Shown: positions 54,223 through 63,066 of the stretch, piece after piece
How the letters are laid out: each line of letters opens with the position of its first letter
Position numbering within the stretch: position 1 is the first letter of the stretch
Assembly (NCBI GenBank): GCA_000155715.1
Contig: DS990602.1
Span: 84,165-148,164 of the forward strand
Length of the DNA stretch: 64,000 bases
From: a gamma proteobacterium HTCC5015
Lineage (GTDB): Bacteria; Pseudomonadota; Gammaproteobacteria; HTCC5015
Direction of reading: 5' to 3'
Made by a program: the position numbers and the translations under genes
The notes under the pieces: model-generated
Databases searched by the model: none
Told to the model about the DNA's origin: nothing
What the model saw: the letters and a program-made list of their open reading frames with translations, nothing else

Positions 54223-55374
54223 ATGAAAAAGTATACGCTTCTGATCGCTCTACTCGCACTCGCTGCGGGCGGCTGGTGGTACGGCCAAAACCACCATCAA
54301 GCTCAGGGCTCCGAGACCGTTCAACAGTGGCTGAATAGTTTTTCGCAGCTGACCTACCAACGCTATTTGAATCTCGCGCAGAGCGCCGATGCGCTGCACA
54401 GCGCCAGCGAGACCTTCTGCCAAAATCGCAGCGCGCAAAACTTGGCTCTCACACAAGATGCATGGAAAACGCTAAGCACCCACTACGCCCGCGTCGAGGC
54501 GATTAGCTTTGGCCCACTGTCGTCCTCGGGCGAGGCGAACAGCAGCCGCAAACAGCGCTTGAAAACGTGGCCCGCACAAGGTCACAACCACAAAGTTGAG
54601 CGCGCTATCCAGCAGCTCATTTCAGCTGATAACGAGATAACCACAGACTCGCTCGCCCAGTACCCCACACAGTTTCAAAGTCTCGATGCGCTGGAGTACC
54701 TGTTATTTGGCCACGCTGAAAAAGCTCGTACAGCACAGTGCTTTTCTGGCGATGACCACACCGCTTGCGACCCGCAGCGAAGCTGCCAATTCTTGATGGC
54801 CTCCAGCGCGAACATCGCCAACCTGCTCAATCGCGTAGAACAAGAGTGGCGCAATGAGTTTGGCGCATCACTGGCGAGCGCGGGGCAGAGTGGCTCTCTC
54901 TATCTCGACCAGGGCACAGCGGTCGGCGATATTATCAATGGGCTGAAAAGTCATTTGATTTTGCTTCGCAACAAAAAAGTGCGCGACCCGCTCAACAGTG
55001 GCTACGATGTGGCCGATCCAAAATCTCTGGAAGCGTGGCGCTCACAACACTCATTAAAACTGCTGCAAACCAATATCGACAGTTTGAGTGAAATCTATTC
55101 CAGTCCCAATCAGTTTGGCCTTAAAAACGTCCTACTCGCAGGGGGCTTTGAGGCAGAGGCTCAACAATTTGAAGCCGCCTTACAGCACGCCAAGCAGCAA
55201 TTAAAAGCAATGGACACAAGCAGTTTGCGCAATCAGTTGTCGGGGCAACAACCCGATAAAGCGGCAATGACAGCGCTGTACAAAGCCGTTTTTGAACTCA
55301 GTGAGCGCTACACATTGGATGTCGTGCAGCCTCTACCCATCCAAAACAGTTTTAACGAATTTGATGGCGATTGA
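54223..55374 (+). CDS. Imelysin-family protein (second copy, no GxHxxE His)
   Basis: 383 residues with an N-terminal membrane or signal segment (LLIALLALAAGGWWYG). The imelysin fold is recognisable from QNLALTQDAWKTLSTHYARVE and the motif line FQSLDALEYLLFG, where the His of GxHxxE is replaced by Asp. Later AATLTVRN-like NRVEQEWRNEFG and VFELSERYTLDVVQPL fit. It is 62 bp after the di-haem gene and probably in its transcript. It likely binds a partner or iron rather than having the first copy's site. Confidence 0.85.
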   Translation: MKKYTLLIALLALAAGGWWYGQNHHQAQGSETVQQWLNSFSQLTYQRYLNLAQSADALHSASETFCQNRSAQNLALTQDAWKTLSTHYARVEAISFGPLSSSGEANSSRKQRLKTWPAQGHNHKVERAIQQLISADNEITTDSLAQYPTQFQSLDALEYLLFGHAEKARTAQCFSGDDHTACDPQRSCQFLMASSANIANLLNRVEQEWRNEFGASLASAGQSGSLYLDQGTAVGDIINGLKSHLILLRNKKVRDPLNSGYDVADPKSLEAWRSQHSLKLLQTNIDSLSEIYSSPNQFGLKNVLLAGGFEAEAQQFEAALQHAKQQLKAMDTSSLRNQLSGQQPDKAAMTALYKAVFELSERYTLDVVQPLPIQNSFNEFDGD

Positions 55375-55397
55375 TCGCTTTTGTTGCTGATTAAAAT

Positions 55398-55416
55398 GAG
55401 AATGGTTACCATCTGC
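55398..55416. promoter_or_regulatory. Fur box upstream of the ferric transporter genes
   Basis: GAGAATGGTTACCATCTGC keeps the core GA.AATG.T...CAT of the Fur consensus and is palindromic around ATGGTTACCAT. It lies 30 bp before the chosen fbpA start. The longest frame would start inside this site, which is one reason the internal ATG is preferred. Confidence 0.75.
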
Positions 55417-55446
55417 TCTCCTGTTTGTCGTCCCCTCGGAGTTTCT

Positions 55447-56535
55447 ATGCGACGCGCACTATTGAATCCCTTTTTGGCTCTTATCGCTGGCAGTGTCCTT
55501 TTGACGGCCTGCTCTTCCGAATCCGACACCGAGGCAACGTCAACGTCGGAAAATTCGCCCAAAAACACCAGCCCCGCCGTGGTCAATATCTATTCGCAAC
55601 GCAAAGAAGCCTTGCTGAAACCCGTACTAGAGGCGTTTACTCAAGACACGGGCATCGAGGTCAATCTCGTCACAGGCAACGCCGACGCTTTGGTGCAGCG
55701 CCTGAAGAGCGAGGGTGAGAACTCGCCCGCCGATGTATTGATTACCACCGATGCCGGCCGTCTTTATCGCGCCAAGCGCGAGGGCGTTTTACAGGCCATC
55801 GAGTCTGAAACACTCCATAAGCGCATTCCCGCCCATCTACGCGACCGAGATAATCAATGGTACGGCTTATCCAAGCGAGCTCGGGTGATCTTTTACAATA
55901 AGGACGCCGTCGACCCCAGCGAGATCAGCGACTACCAAGATCTCGCCAACCCCGAGTGGTTGGGCCGCATCTGCATTCGCTCGTCCAGCAATATCTACAA
56001 CCAATCTCTGCTCGCCTCCATCATCGCTCACCGCGGCCACGAACAGGCGAAAGCGTGGGCTGAAGGCGTGGTTAAAAATTTGGCGCGCACGCCCCAAGGT
56101 GGCGATCGCGATCAACTCAAAGCGGCGGCCGTGGGCGTCTGTGATATTGCCGTTGCCAACACCTATTACTACGGCGGCTGGCTGGGCAGCGATGACGAAA
56201 TGGACAAACAGTACGCGCAAAAATTGGCCGTACTCTACCCCAACCAAGACGACGGCGAGACGGGCGCCCATGTCAATGTATCGGGCGCGGGAGTCACTCG
56301 ACACGCGCCCCACCGCGACGCAGCGATTCAGCTACTGGAGTACCTGACTGGGCACTCGGCTCAACAGTTTTACGCCAACGACAACTACGAATACCCCGTG
56401 GTCGAAGGCACGCCCGTGAGCGATCTGGTCAAATCCTGGGGCTATCCCTTTAAAGCCGATGACCTATCGCTCAATAAACTGGGTGAAAACAACGCCGAAG
56501 CCGTTAAAATTTTCGATCAAGTTGGCTGGAAGTAA
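55447..56535 (+). CDS. fbpA: Ferric iron ABC transporter substrate-binding lipoprotein
   Basis: 362 residues from the ATG at 55447 (CGGAG upstream). Lipoprotein signal LALIAGSVLLTACSS. The FbpA/FutA pattern is clear: VNIYSQRKEALLKPVLEAF, ADVLITTDAGRLYRAKREGVLQ, the tyrosine-rich iron site in VANTYYYGGWLG, and HVNVSGAGVTRHAPHRDAA. It binds ferric iron in the periplasm and delivers it to the FbpB permease, whose gene follows at once. A Fur box is upstream. Confidence 0.94.
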   Translation: MRRALLNPFLALIAGSVLLTACSSESDTEATSTSENSPKNTSPAVVNIYSQRKEALLKPVLEAFTQDTGIEVNLVTGNADALVQRLKSEGENSPADVLITTDAGRLYRAKREGVLQAIESETLHKRIPAHLRDRDNQWYGLSKRARVIFYNKDAVDPSEISDYQDLANPEWLGRICIRSSSNIYNQSLLASIIAHRGHEQAKAWAEGVVKNLARTPQGGDRDQLKAAAVGVCDIAVANTYYYGGWLGSDDEMDKQYAQKLAVLYPNQDDGETGAHVNVSGAGVTRHAPHRDAAIQLLEYLTGHSAQQFYANDNYEYPVVEGTPVSDLVKSWGYPFKADDLSLNKLGENNAEAVKIFDQVGWK

Positions 56536-58230
56536 TTGAAGCAGACAGTCTCTGCATGGTCTCTGTCTAGCTGGCTCGTCGCCACCGCTTTGGCCATGCC
56601 CGTGGTGGCGCTGGCGTGGTTTGCCTGGGTACCCGAAAGCCACAGCTGGCTACACCTAAAAGAGACCGTCCTCGCCGACTACATCAGCCACTCTTTGTGG
56701 CTGTCAGTCGGCGTTGCCTTGGGCACCTTTTTGATTGGCGTCAGCACCGCGTGGCTAACCACCATGTACCGCTTTCCCTTCAGCCGCTTTTTCCAGTGGG
56801 CACTCCTGCTGCCCATGGCTATGCCCGCCTATATCATCGCCTTTACCTATACCGGCATGCTCGACCCCGCGGGGCCACTACAGTTTCATTTGCGCGAGCT
56901 GATGGGCTGGGAGTACGGCAGCTACTGGTTTCCCAGTGTCACCCATGTGGGTGGTGCCATCACCATGTTGTCGCTGGTGCTATACCCCTACGTTTATCTA
57001 CTCAGTCGAGCCAGCTTTTTAGAGCAGTCGCTGTGTGTACTCGATGTGGGACGCACACTGGGGCTCGGCCCGTTCCAGCGATTCTTTCGCATTGCCCTAC
57101 CACTGGCTCGCCCCGGCATCGTCGCTGGCGTGTCGATTGCCGTCATGGAGACACTGGCCGATTACGGCACGGTAAAATACTTTGGCATCTCGACCTTTAC
57201 CACGGGCATTTTTCGCACCTGGTTTGGGCTCGATGATCCCGCAGGCGCCGCGCGCTTATCCGGTTTATTACTCGGCTTTGTTTTTATTGCTCTGACCATC
57301 GAGCGCTACTCGCGCAGCCGCCAGCGCTTTCACCACACCAGCCAACGCCACCAAGCTCTTACGGCCAAGCCGCTGCGGGGATTGCCCGCGACACTGGCCG
57401 CCATCGCCTGTGCCCTGCCCTTATTACTCGGCTTTATCATCCCTATCAGCCAACTTGGCCTGTGGGCCGCCGAGAGCTGGCACAGCATCGACGCCCACTT
57501 TCTAACCTTGAGCTGGAATAGCTTGTGGGTAGCGGCCACCGCCGCCGTCGTGGCCACGGCACTGGCGGCGATTTTAGTCTACGGCTTGCGCCTACACCCC
57601 CAGTGGCCACAACGACTCGCCGTGCGCAGCGCGGGGCTGGGCTATGCCATCCCCGGTACGGTCATCGCCGTCGGCGTTATGATTCCCGCGGGACAATTTG
57701 ACCACTGGCTCAACCAGCACTGGCCCACCGCGATCGGCGCGGCACCGGGGCTGGTGTTAAGCGGCACCTTTATCGCCTTGATCTTTGCCTACTGCCTACG
57801 CTTTATGGCCGTCTCTCTACAAGCCTTGGAATCGGGCATGGGGCGTATAAAACCGAATATCGACGAAGCCGCTAACAGTTTGGGCGCTCGGCGCTGGCGC
57901 ATTCTTCAAGCACTCCACCTACCCATGCTGCGCGGCAGTCTGCTGACGGCGCTCTTACTGGTATTTGTCGATGTGCTCAAAGAGCTGCCCGCGACTTTGG
58001 TGATGCGCCCCTTTGATTTCAACACACTGGCGGTGCGCGCCTTTGAACTGGCTTCCGATGAACGCTTGGCAGAGGCCGCCCTGCCCTCAGTCGCCATTGT
58101 GCTAACCGGGCTGCTGCCCGTGCTTTTACTCAGCCGCAGCATTGCCCGCAGCCGACACGGCGCCGACGGCAAGCCGCTCCATACAACACAGAATGCCACC
58201 CCGATTCCAACTGAATTGGACAGACTATGA
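56536..58230 (+). CDS. fbpB: Ferric iron ABC transporter permease (fused two-domain)
   Basis: 564 residues, TTG start directly after the fbpA stop with GGAAG in place. About twelve membrane helices in two ABC-permease halves. The EAA-type loops are DVGRTLGLGPFQRFFRIALPLARPGIV (first half, near 175) and EAANSLGARRWRILQALHLPMLRGSLL (second half, near 440). This fused form is typical of FbpB/SfuB/ThiP permeases. It imports ferric iron with FbpA and FbpC. Confidence 0.94.
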   Translation: MKQTVSAWSLSSWLVATALAMPVVALAWFAWVPESHSWLHLKETVLADYISHSLWLSVGVALGTFLIGVSTAWLTTMYRFPFSRFFQWALLLPMAMPAYIIAFTYTGMLDPAGPLQFHLRELMGWEYGSYWFPSVTHVGGAITMLSLVLYPYVYLLSRASFLEQSLCVLDVGRTLGLGPFQRFFRIALPLARPGIVAGVSIAVMETLADYGTVKYFGISTFTTGIFRTWFGLDDPAGAARLSGLLLGFVFIALTIERYSRSRQRFHHTSQRHQALTAKPLRGLPATLAAIACALPLLLGFIIPISQLGLWAAESWHSIDAHFLTLSWNSLWVAATAAVVATALAAILVYGLRLHPQWPQRLAVRSAGLGYAIPGTVIAVGVMIPAGQFDHWLNQHWPTAIGAAPGLVLSGTFIALIFAYCLRFMAVSLQALESGMGRIKPNIDEAANSLGARRWRILQALHLPMLRGSLLTALLLVFVDVLKELPATLVMRPFDFNTLAVRAFELASDERLAEAALPSVAIVLTGLLPVLLLSRSIARSRHGADGKPLHTTQNATPIPTELDRL

Positions 58231-59282
58231 ATGTAAAAAACACTTCCAGCCAGCTACAGGTGCGCAGTTTGAGCGTCCAACTCGGTGGGCAGGCCATTCT
58301 CAAAGGCATCGATTTTTCCCTAGAGGCGGGGGAGATTGGCTGCCTACTCGGCCCCAGCGGTTGCGGCAAAACCACGCTGCTGCGCACCATCGCCGGCTTT
58401 GAAGCGCCCAGTGCTGGCAACATCCAACTCGGCGATCACAATGTCAGCGACAAGCAGCGACAGGTGCCCGTGGAAAAGCGCAAGGTCGGTATGGTCTTTC
58501 AAGACTTTGCCCTGTTCCCCCACCTTAGCGTGGCCCAAAACATTCGCTTTGGTTTGAAAGGCTGGCCGCGCCAGCAAGCCCAGCAACGCGTCGATGAGCT
58601 ACTCTCGCTCATCGGTCTAGCCAGTCATGCCGAGCACCGTCCCCACGAGCTCTCGGGCGGGCAACAACAGCGCGTGGCGGTAGCTCGCGCACTGGCGCCG
58701 AAACCGGATATTTTGTTGCTCGACGAACCGTTTTCCAGCATGGATAAAACCCTACGCGAACAACTAACCGACAGCGTGCGCCAAATCATTAAAGGCGAAG
58801 GCGTAACAGCCCTGATGGTCACTCACGACCAACACGAGGCCTTTGCCATGGCCGACCGCGTGGGCGTTATGAAGGCGGGAGAACTGCATCAGTGGGATAC
58901 GCCCTACCGCCTCTACCACCAACCCGACAGTCGTTTTGTCGCGCACTTTGTTGGCCGCGGCACCTTTATCCACGGCGAGCTCAACGCCAGCGGTCAGCTC
59001 GATACCGCTATTGGCGAGTTGCCCGTCGCCTCGCTGCCGTCGACACACAATGGGGTGTTCGATGTGTTAATTCGACCCGACGACATTATTCACGACGATC
59101 AAAGCCCTTGGTGCGCCAAAGTCCGTTCTCGCCACTTTCAGGGCGCTCACTTTTTATACACCCTCGAACTCGATAGCGACGAGTCCGTACTGTGCTTTGC
59201 ACCGAGCCACCACAACCACATGATCGGCGAGTGCATCGGCATTCGCCACGATGCCAAGCACGTCGTGGTCTTTTCGCGCTAG
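58227..59282 (+). CDS. fbpC: Ferric iron ABC transporter ATP-binding protein
   Basis: 351 residues, start overlapping the fbpB stop by 4 bp. Walker A LLGPSGCGKTTLLRT near 40, Q-loop VFQDFALFPHLSV, signature LSGGQQQRVAVARALAP near 138, Walker B DILLLDEPFSSMD, and the H-loop MVTHDQHEAFAMADR. A C-terminal TOBE-like part (about 265-351) is typical of the FbpC/PotA group. Drives ferric import. Confidence 0.95.
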   Translation: MNVKNTSSQLQVRSLSVQLGGQAILKGIDFSLEAGEIGCLLGPSGCGKTTLLRTIAGFEAPSAGNIQLGDHNVSDKQRQVPVEKRKVGMVFQDFALFPHLSVAQNIRFGLKGWPRQQAQQRVDELLSLIGLASHAEHRPHELSGGQQQRVAVARALAPKPDILLLDEPFSSMDKTLREQLTDSVRQIIKGEGVTALMVTHDQHEAFAMADRVGVMKAGELHQWDTPYRLYHQPDSRFVAHFVGRGTFIHGELNASGQLDTAIGELPVASLPSTHNGVFDVLIRPDDIIHDDQSPWCAKVRSRHFQGAHFLYTLELDSDESVLCFAPSHHNHMIGECIGIRHDAKHVVVFSR

Positions 59283-59296
59283 GCTCATTGGTTCAG

Positions 59297-60655
59297 ATGC
59301 CTCGATCTATCGCTCTGCCTGTACTCGCGACTCTGGTTTTGCTATGTACCGCCTGCGACCGAGAGAACGACCGCGAATCATCGGGGCCTCGCCTACCATC
59401 GAACCTGCTTCAGCACGATAGAGCCCTGTCTAAGCAACAACAGCTGACGTTTTACAGCGGTCGCTCCTTCGCCGTAAACCCCTGGGTGCTGGCGCCCGCT
59501 TCAACCACGGCACGAGACGGGCTCGGCCCACTGTTTAACGCGCGCAGTTGCACCGCCTGCCACGTCAATGGCGGCCGCGGTCGCTTACCCGCCAACCAGG
59601 GCGAGCCACTGGTGTCCTCGGTGCTACGCATCAGTGCACAAGGCGAACCATCAGCGCAGCGCGGCGTCGCTCCCCACCCCGACTACGGCACACAGCTGCA
59701 ATTGCAGGGGACAGCGGCAGCGGGCGCGCCCCCCGAAGTGAGCGCGCATATCCGCTACCGCTACCACAGCGGGCAATACCCCGATGGCCGCCCCTACGAA
59801 TTGCGCGAGCCGATCTATCGCGTCGACGAGTGGCACTACGGCGAGCCCTCCGCTCCACTGAAAACCTCGCTGAGAACTGCCCCGCCTCTGATTGGCCTCG
59901 CCAGCATTGAAGCGATCAGCGACAACACACTACTGGCGTACGCCGACCCCAACGACAGTGACGGCGACGGCATTTCTGGTCGCGCCAACCGCGTTTGGTC
60001 GGTCGCCGAAAAAACCGAGGTAATCGGTCGATTCGGTCACAAAGCGGGGCAACCCAGCCTGCGCCAGCAAACCGCCGATGCTTTCGCCGAAGACATGGGG
60101 TTAACCAACGCGCTGTTTCCCCACTCGCGCTGTACTCAACGCCAAACAGGCTGCCACCAAGCCCCCAGTGGCAATGGCACCGAACAGACCGTCGAAGTCA
60201 GTGATGAGATCCTCGATGCCGTGACCCTATTTGCCGGCCACCTTCGCGTGCCCTCGCCGCGCCCCTATCTCGGATCGGGCAGAAAACTGTTTGAAAATCT
60301 GCAGTGCGCCGCCTGTCATCGCCACAGCATTGCCACCGCCACAGCATCGCCTCTCAAAGGCAAAACCATTGATCCCTACAGCGACTTTTTACTCCACGAT
60401 ATGGGGGACGGCCTCGCCGATCACCGCAGTGAGTTTTTAGCAAATGGTCGCGAGTGGCGCACGGCACCGCTGTGGGGGATCGGACTCACCAAACGCCTGC
60501 ACCCCGACGCGGGTTATCTACACGACGGCCGAGCGCGCAGCATTGAAGAGGCCATTTTGTGGCACGGCGGCGAAGCGCAACAAAGCCGCCAGCGCTTTAT
60601 GCAACGCTCGGCCGAAGATCGACAGGCACTCATCGATTTTTTGGAGTCTCTGTAA
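59297..60655 (+). CDS. Second di-haem DUF1111 cytochrome, lipoprotein
   Basis: 452 residues from the ATG at 59297, which starts a lipoprotein signal (LPVLATLVLLCTAC). Two CxxCH motifs: RSCTACHVNGGRG near 85 and QCAACHRHS near 337. DSDGDGISGRANRVWS and YLHDGRARSIEEAILWHGGE repeat the landmarks of the first copy, but it is about 90 residues shorter. It is 14 bp after fbpC and overlaps the next gene by one base, so it appears to belong to the ferric transporter operon. Confidence 0.9.
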   Translation: MPRSIALPVLATLVLLCTACDRENDRESSGPRLPSNLLQHDRALSKQQQLTFYSGRSFAVNPWVLAPASTTARDGLGPLFNARSCTACHVNGGRGRLPANQGEPLVSSVLRISAQGEPSAQRGVAPHPDYGTQLQLQGTAAAGAPPEVSAHIRYRYHSGQYPDGRPYELREPIYRVDEWHYGEPSAPLKTSLRTAPPLIGLASIEAISDNTLLAYADPNDSDGDGISGRANRVWSVAEKTEVIGRFGHKAGQPSLRQQTADAFAEDMGLTNALFPHSRCTQRQTGCHQAPSGNGTEQTVEVSDEILDAVTLFAGHLRVPSPRPYLGSGRKLFENLQCAACHRHSIATATASPLKGKTIDPYSDFLLHDMGDGLADHRSEFLANGREWRTAPLWGIGLTKRLHPDAGYLHDGRARSIEEAILWHGGEAQQSRQRFMQRSAEDRQALIDFLESL

Positions 60656-61740
60656 TGCAACGACGGGATTTTATAAAACTCGGCCTCGCCAGCGGCATTG
60701 CGCTGTCTCTGCCCGCCTGCTGGCAGGAGAGCCACGCGGCGGCTTTTATCAGCGCCGCTGACGACCAGCGTGGTGGTCATCATTTAGTCGGCCTCGACCG
60801 CCACGGCGAAATCGCCTTTGACCTTCAAACTGCTCAACGGGGCCACGGCTCGGCGGTGAACCCGCATCACCCGCAAGTGGTTTACTTTGCACGGCGACCT
60901 GGCACAGAGCTGACTTCAGTCAACTGGCGCAACGGACAAGTCACTCGACAACAAACGGCACACGCGAAACGGCACTTTGTCGGCCACGGCGATTTCTCAG
61001 CCGATGGCCGCTATCTGTACACGCCCGAAAACGATGTGGAACACGGTCGCGGCGTCATTAGCGTGCGCGATGCTCAAACACTACAAGTGCTCGAAGAATA
61101 CCCCAGCCACGGCGTGGGGCCCCACGAAGTTCACACGCTACCCAACAGTCAAACGCTGATTGTCGCCAATGGCGGCATCCTCACCGAGGGGCGCAAAAAG
61201 CTCAATATCGACACCATGCAGCCCACGCTCAGCTATGTCGATCTCGACAGCGGCCAGCTGCTGCACGAGCATCGCCTCGACGACCCTCAAAAAAGCCTGC
61301 GGCACTTTGATGTAAACCCACAGGGCGAAGTTGCCATTGGCGCACAAATTCAAAATGACAATCGCCAAACGGGTTTGATCTACACCCAGCTTGGAGAGGA
61401 AAAGCTGAATGCCGTCAGCGGTATTGCTTGGCCACAACTCGACGGCTATATCGGCAGTGTAACTTGGGCGGGTGACGCTTCACTATTTGCCGCCACCACA
61501 CCCCGCGGTCACTGCGTGACGCTGTGGGACTCTCGCAATCGACAGTTGATAAAACGACTGCCCATTCGAGATGTCTGCGGGCTCGGCTGGGACGCTGTGC
61601 AATCGCGCTTTGTTCTCACCAGCGGCACCGGCAACATTTACCAAATCAGCGTGCCCGATCTCAAGGCGCGCGTCATCGCCCAGCACCCAGGCTATCGCTG
61701 GGACAACCATCTCGTTCCCACCTACCCCTCCAATCTTTAA
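60655..61740 (+). CDS. DUF1513 beta-propeller-like protein, Tat signal
   Basis: 361 residues from the ATG at 60655 (TAATG overlap with the upstream stop). The start QRRDFIKLGLASGIALSLPACW is a Tat signal with a possible lipobox. The body has repeated propeller-like units: GDFSADGRYLYTPENDVEHGRGVISV, VGPHEVHTLPNSQTLIVANGG, LRHFDVNPQGEVAIGAQ. DUF1513 proteins accompany imelysin and di-haem genes in iron loci; function unknown. Export in folded form suggests a cofactor or pre-assembly. Confidence 0.88.
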   Translation: MQRRDFIKLGLASGIALSLPACWQESHAAAFISAADDQRGGHHLVGLDRHGEIAFDLQTAQRGHGSAVNPHHPQVVYFARRPGTELTSVNWRNGQVTRQQTAHAKRHFVGHGDFSADGRYLYTPENDVEHGRGVISVRDAQTLQVLEEYPSHGVGPHEVHTLPNSQTLIVANGGILTEGRKKLNIDTMQPTLSYVDLDSGQLLHEHRLDDPQKSLRHFDVNPQGEVAIGAQIQNDNRQTGLIYTQLGEEKLNAVSGIAWPQLDGYIGSVTWAGDASLFAATTPRGHCVTLWDSRNRQLIKRLPIRDVCGLGWDAVQSRFVLTSGTGNIYQISVPDLKARVIAQHPGYRWDNHLVPTYPSNL

Positions 61741-61785
61741 CCACATTATGGCCATCACCACTTGCAGCGCACGCCGCCCCTGATA

Positions 61786-61807
61786 GATAATGATAGGGAT
61801 TATCATT
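61786..61807. promoter_or_regulatory. Fur box upstream of the third imelysin gene
   Basis: The core AATGATA-GGGAT-TATCATT (61789-61807) is a perfect 7-bp inverted repeat, preceded by GAT, and closely fits the Fur site pattern. It lies 27 bp before the ATG and gives this gene its own iron-controlled promoter. Confidence 0.85.
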
Positions 61808-61833
61808 TGCATATACACCACAAGGAAACCGTC

Positions 61834-63030
61834 ATGGGCATTCTTTTCCGCACTAGCGCCATTATTGTTCTCGCATCACTGATCGCCGCCTGCGATAGCG
61901 GCGGCAGCGGCAGTAGCTCCAGTGATAGCTCGCCCTGTGACGGCTTTGATTGCAAAGCCTTGGTGGCCAATATTGCGGACAACATCATTGTCCCCGCCAC
62001 CGCCGAGTTCAAAACCGAAGCCGATGCGCTAAAAACCGCCGTCGATAGCTACTGCGCAGATCCTGACGCAAACCTTATCGCCCCCGCGCAAACCGCGTGG
62101 TCGGAGGCTATGGCGGCCTTCCAAGCCTTGGAGCTGATGCAGGTGGGACCTTTGGCGGACAAGAGCAACGCGCTGCGCGACACCATCTACTCTTGGCCCG
62201 CCGTCAATAGCTGCGGCGTCGATCAAGATGTGATCGAAGCAGAAAACGCGGGCTACGACATCACTCAACGCACCGTCGATCGCAAAGGCTTGGACGCCCT
62301 AGAGTATTTGCTGCACACGGACACACTCGGCCACTCCTGCCCCACAGGTGTCGATGCGGTCGATGGGTGGAACACCCGCACTGATGGCGAGCGCCGCACT
62401 GCCCGCTGTGGCTATCTGACTCTCGCCGCCGCCGATATCGCCGAGCAGGCCAATGCCTTGCAAAGCGCTTGGCAGGGCAGCGACAGCTTTGCCAATGAGT
62501 TAAAGCAGGCGGGCAGCGACAGCTCGCGCTACGGCAGCACGCTGGAGGCGGTTAACGCACTTTCCGATGCGCTGTTCTACTTTGAAAAGAAAACCAAGGA
62601 CCTCAAGCTGGGCGGCCCCACGGGGATTAAACCCATTGCGGGTTGCACGGCGGATCAGGCCTGTGAAGAGGCGCTGGAGTCACCCTACAGTGAAACCAGC
62701 TTGGATCATATCCGCAACAATGCCGTGACGCTACAAACGCTCTACCTAGGCAATAAAGCCGGTGAAGCAGACGAGATCGGTTTTGACGACTTTCTCGAAA
62801 ATGCCGGGGGCACCAACGTATCGCAGACCTTGGCTCAAGATATCGCCGCGGTCATTACCGCCGTCGATAATATTCCTGACAACACACTCAAAGAGGCGAT
62901 CAACAACAACATGGCGACTGCTCGTGAAGTCCACGCCCAATCCAAAAAAGTCACCGACGAGTTAAAGCGCGATTTTCTCGAAGTGATTGGCCTCAGCATT
63001 CCCGCCGCCGCAGCGGGTGACGGCGATTAA
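61834..63030 (+). CDS. Imelysin-family lipoprotein (third copy, no GxHxxE His)
   Basis: 398 residues from the ATG at 61834 (AAGGAAA upstream). Lipoprotein signal IIVLASLIAACDSGGSGSSSS with a serine/glycine linker. Imelysin traits: NIADNIIVPATAEFKTEADALKTAV, AQTAWSEAMAAFQALELMQVGPL, RKGLDALEYLLHT, where Asp again replaces the His of GxHxxE, and SAWQGSDSFANELKQAG. Several Cys (SCPTG, GCTADQACEE) may pair. It has its own Fur box, apart from the upstream operon. Confidence 0.88.
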   Translation: MGILFRTSAIIVLASLIAACDSGGSGSSSSDSSPCDGFDCKALVANIADNIIVPATAEFKTEADALKTAVDSYCADPDANLIAPAQTAWSEAMAAFQALELMQVGPLADKSNALRDTIYSWPAVNSCGVDQDVIEAENAGYDITQRTVDRKGLDALEYLLHTDTLGHSCPTGVDAVDGWNTRTDGERRTARCGYLTLAAADIAEQANALQSAWQGSDSFANELKQAGSDSSRYGSTLEAVNALSDALFYFEKKTKDLKLGGPTGIKPIAGCTADQACEEALESPYSETSLDHIRNNAVTLQTLYLGNKAGEADEIGFDDFLENAGGTNVSQTLAQDIAAVITAVDNIPDNTLKEAINNNMATAREVHAQSKKVTDELKRDFLEVIGLSIPAAAAGDGD

Positions 63031-63066
63031 ATCAGCGAGGCACTCCTTGGGCACAATGGCATCGCC

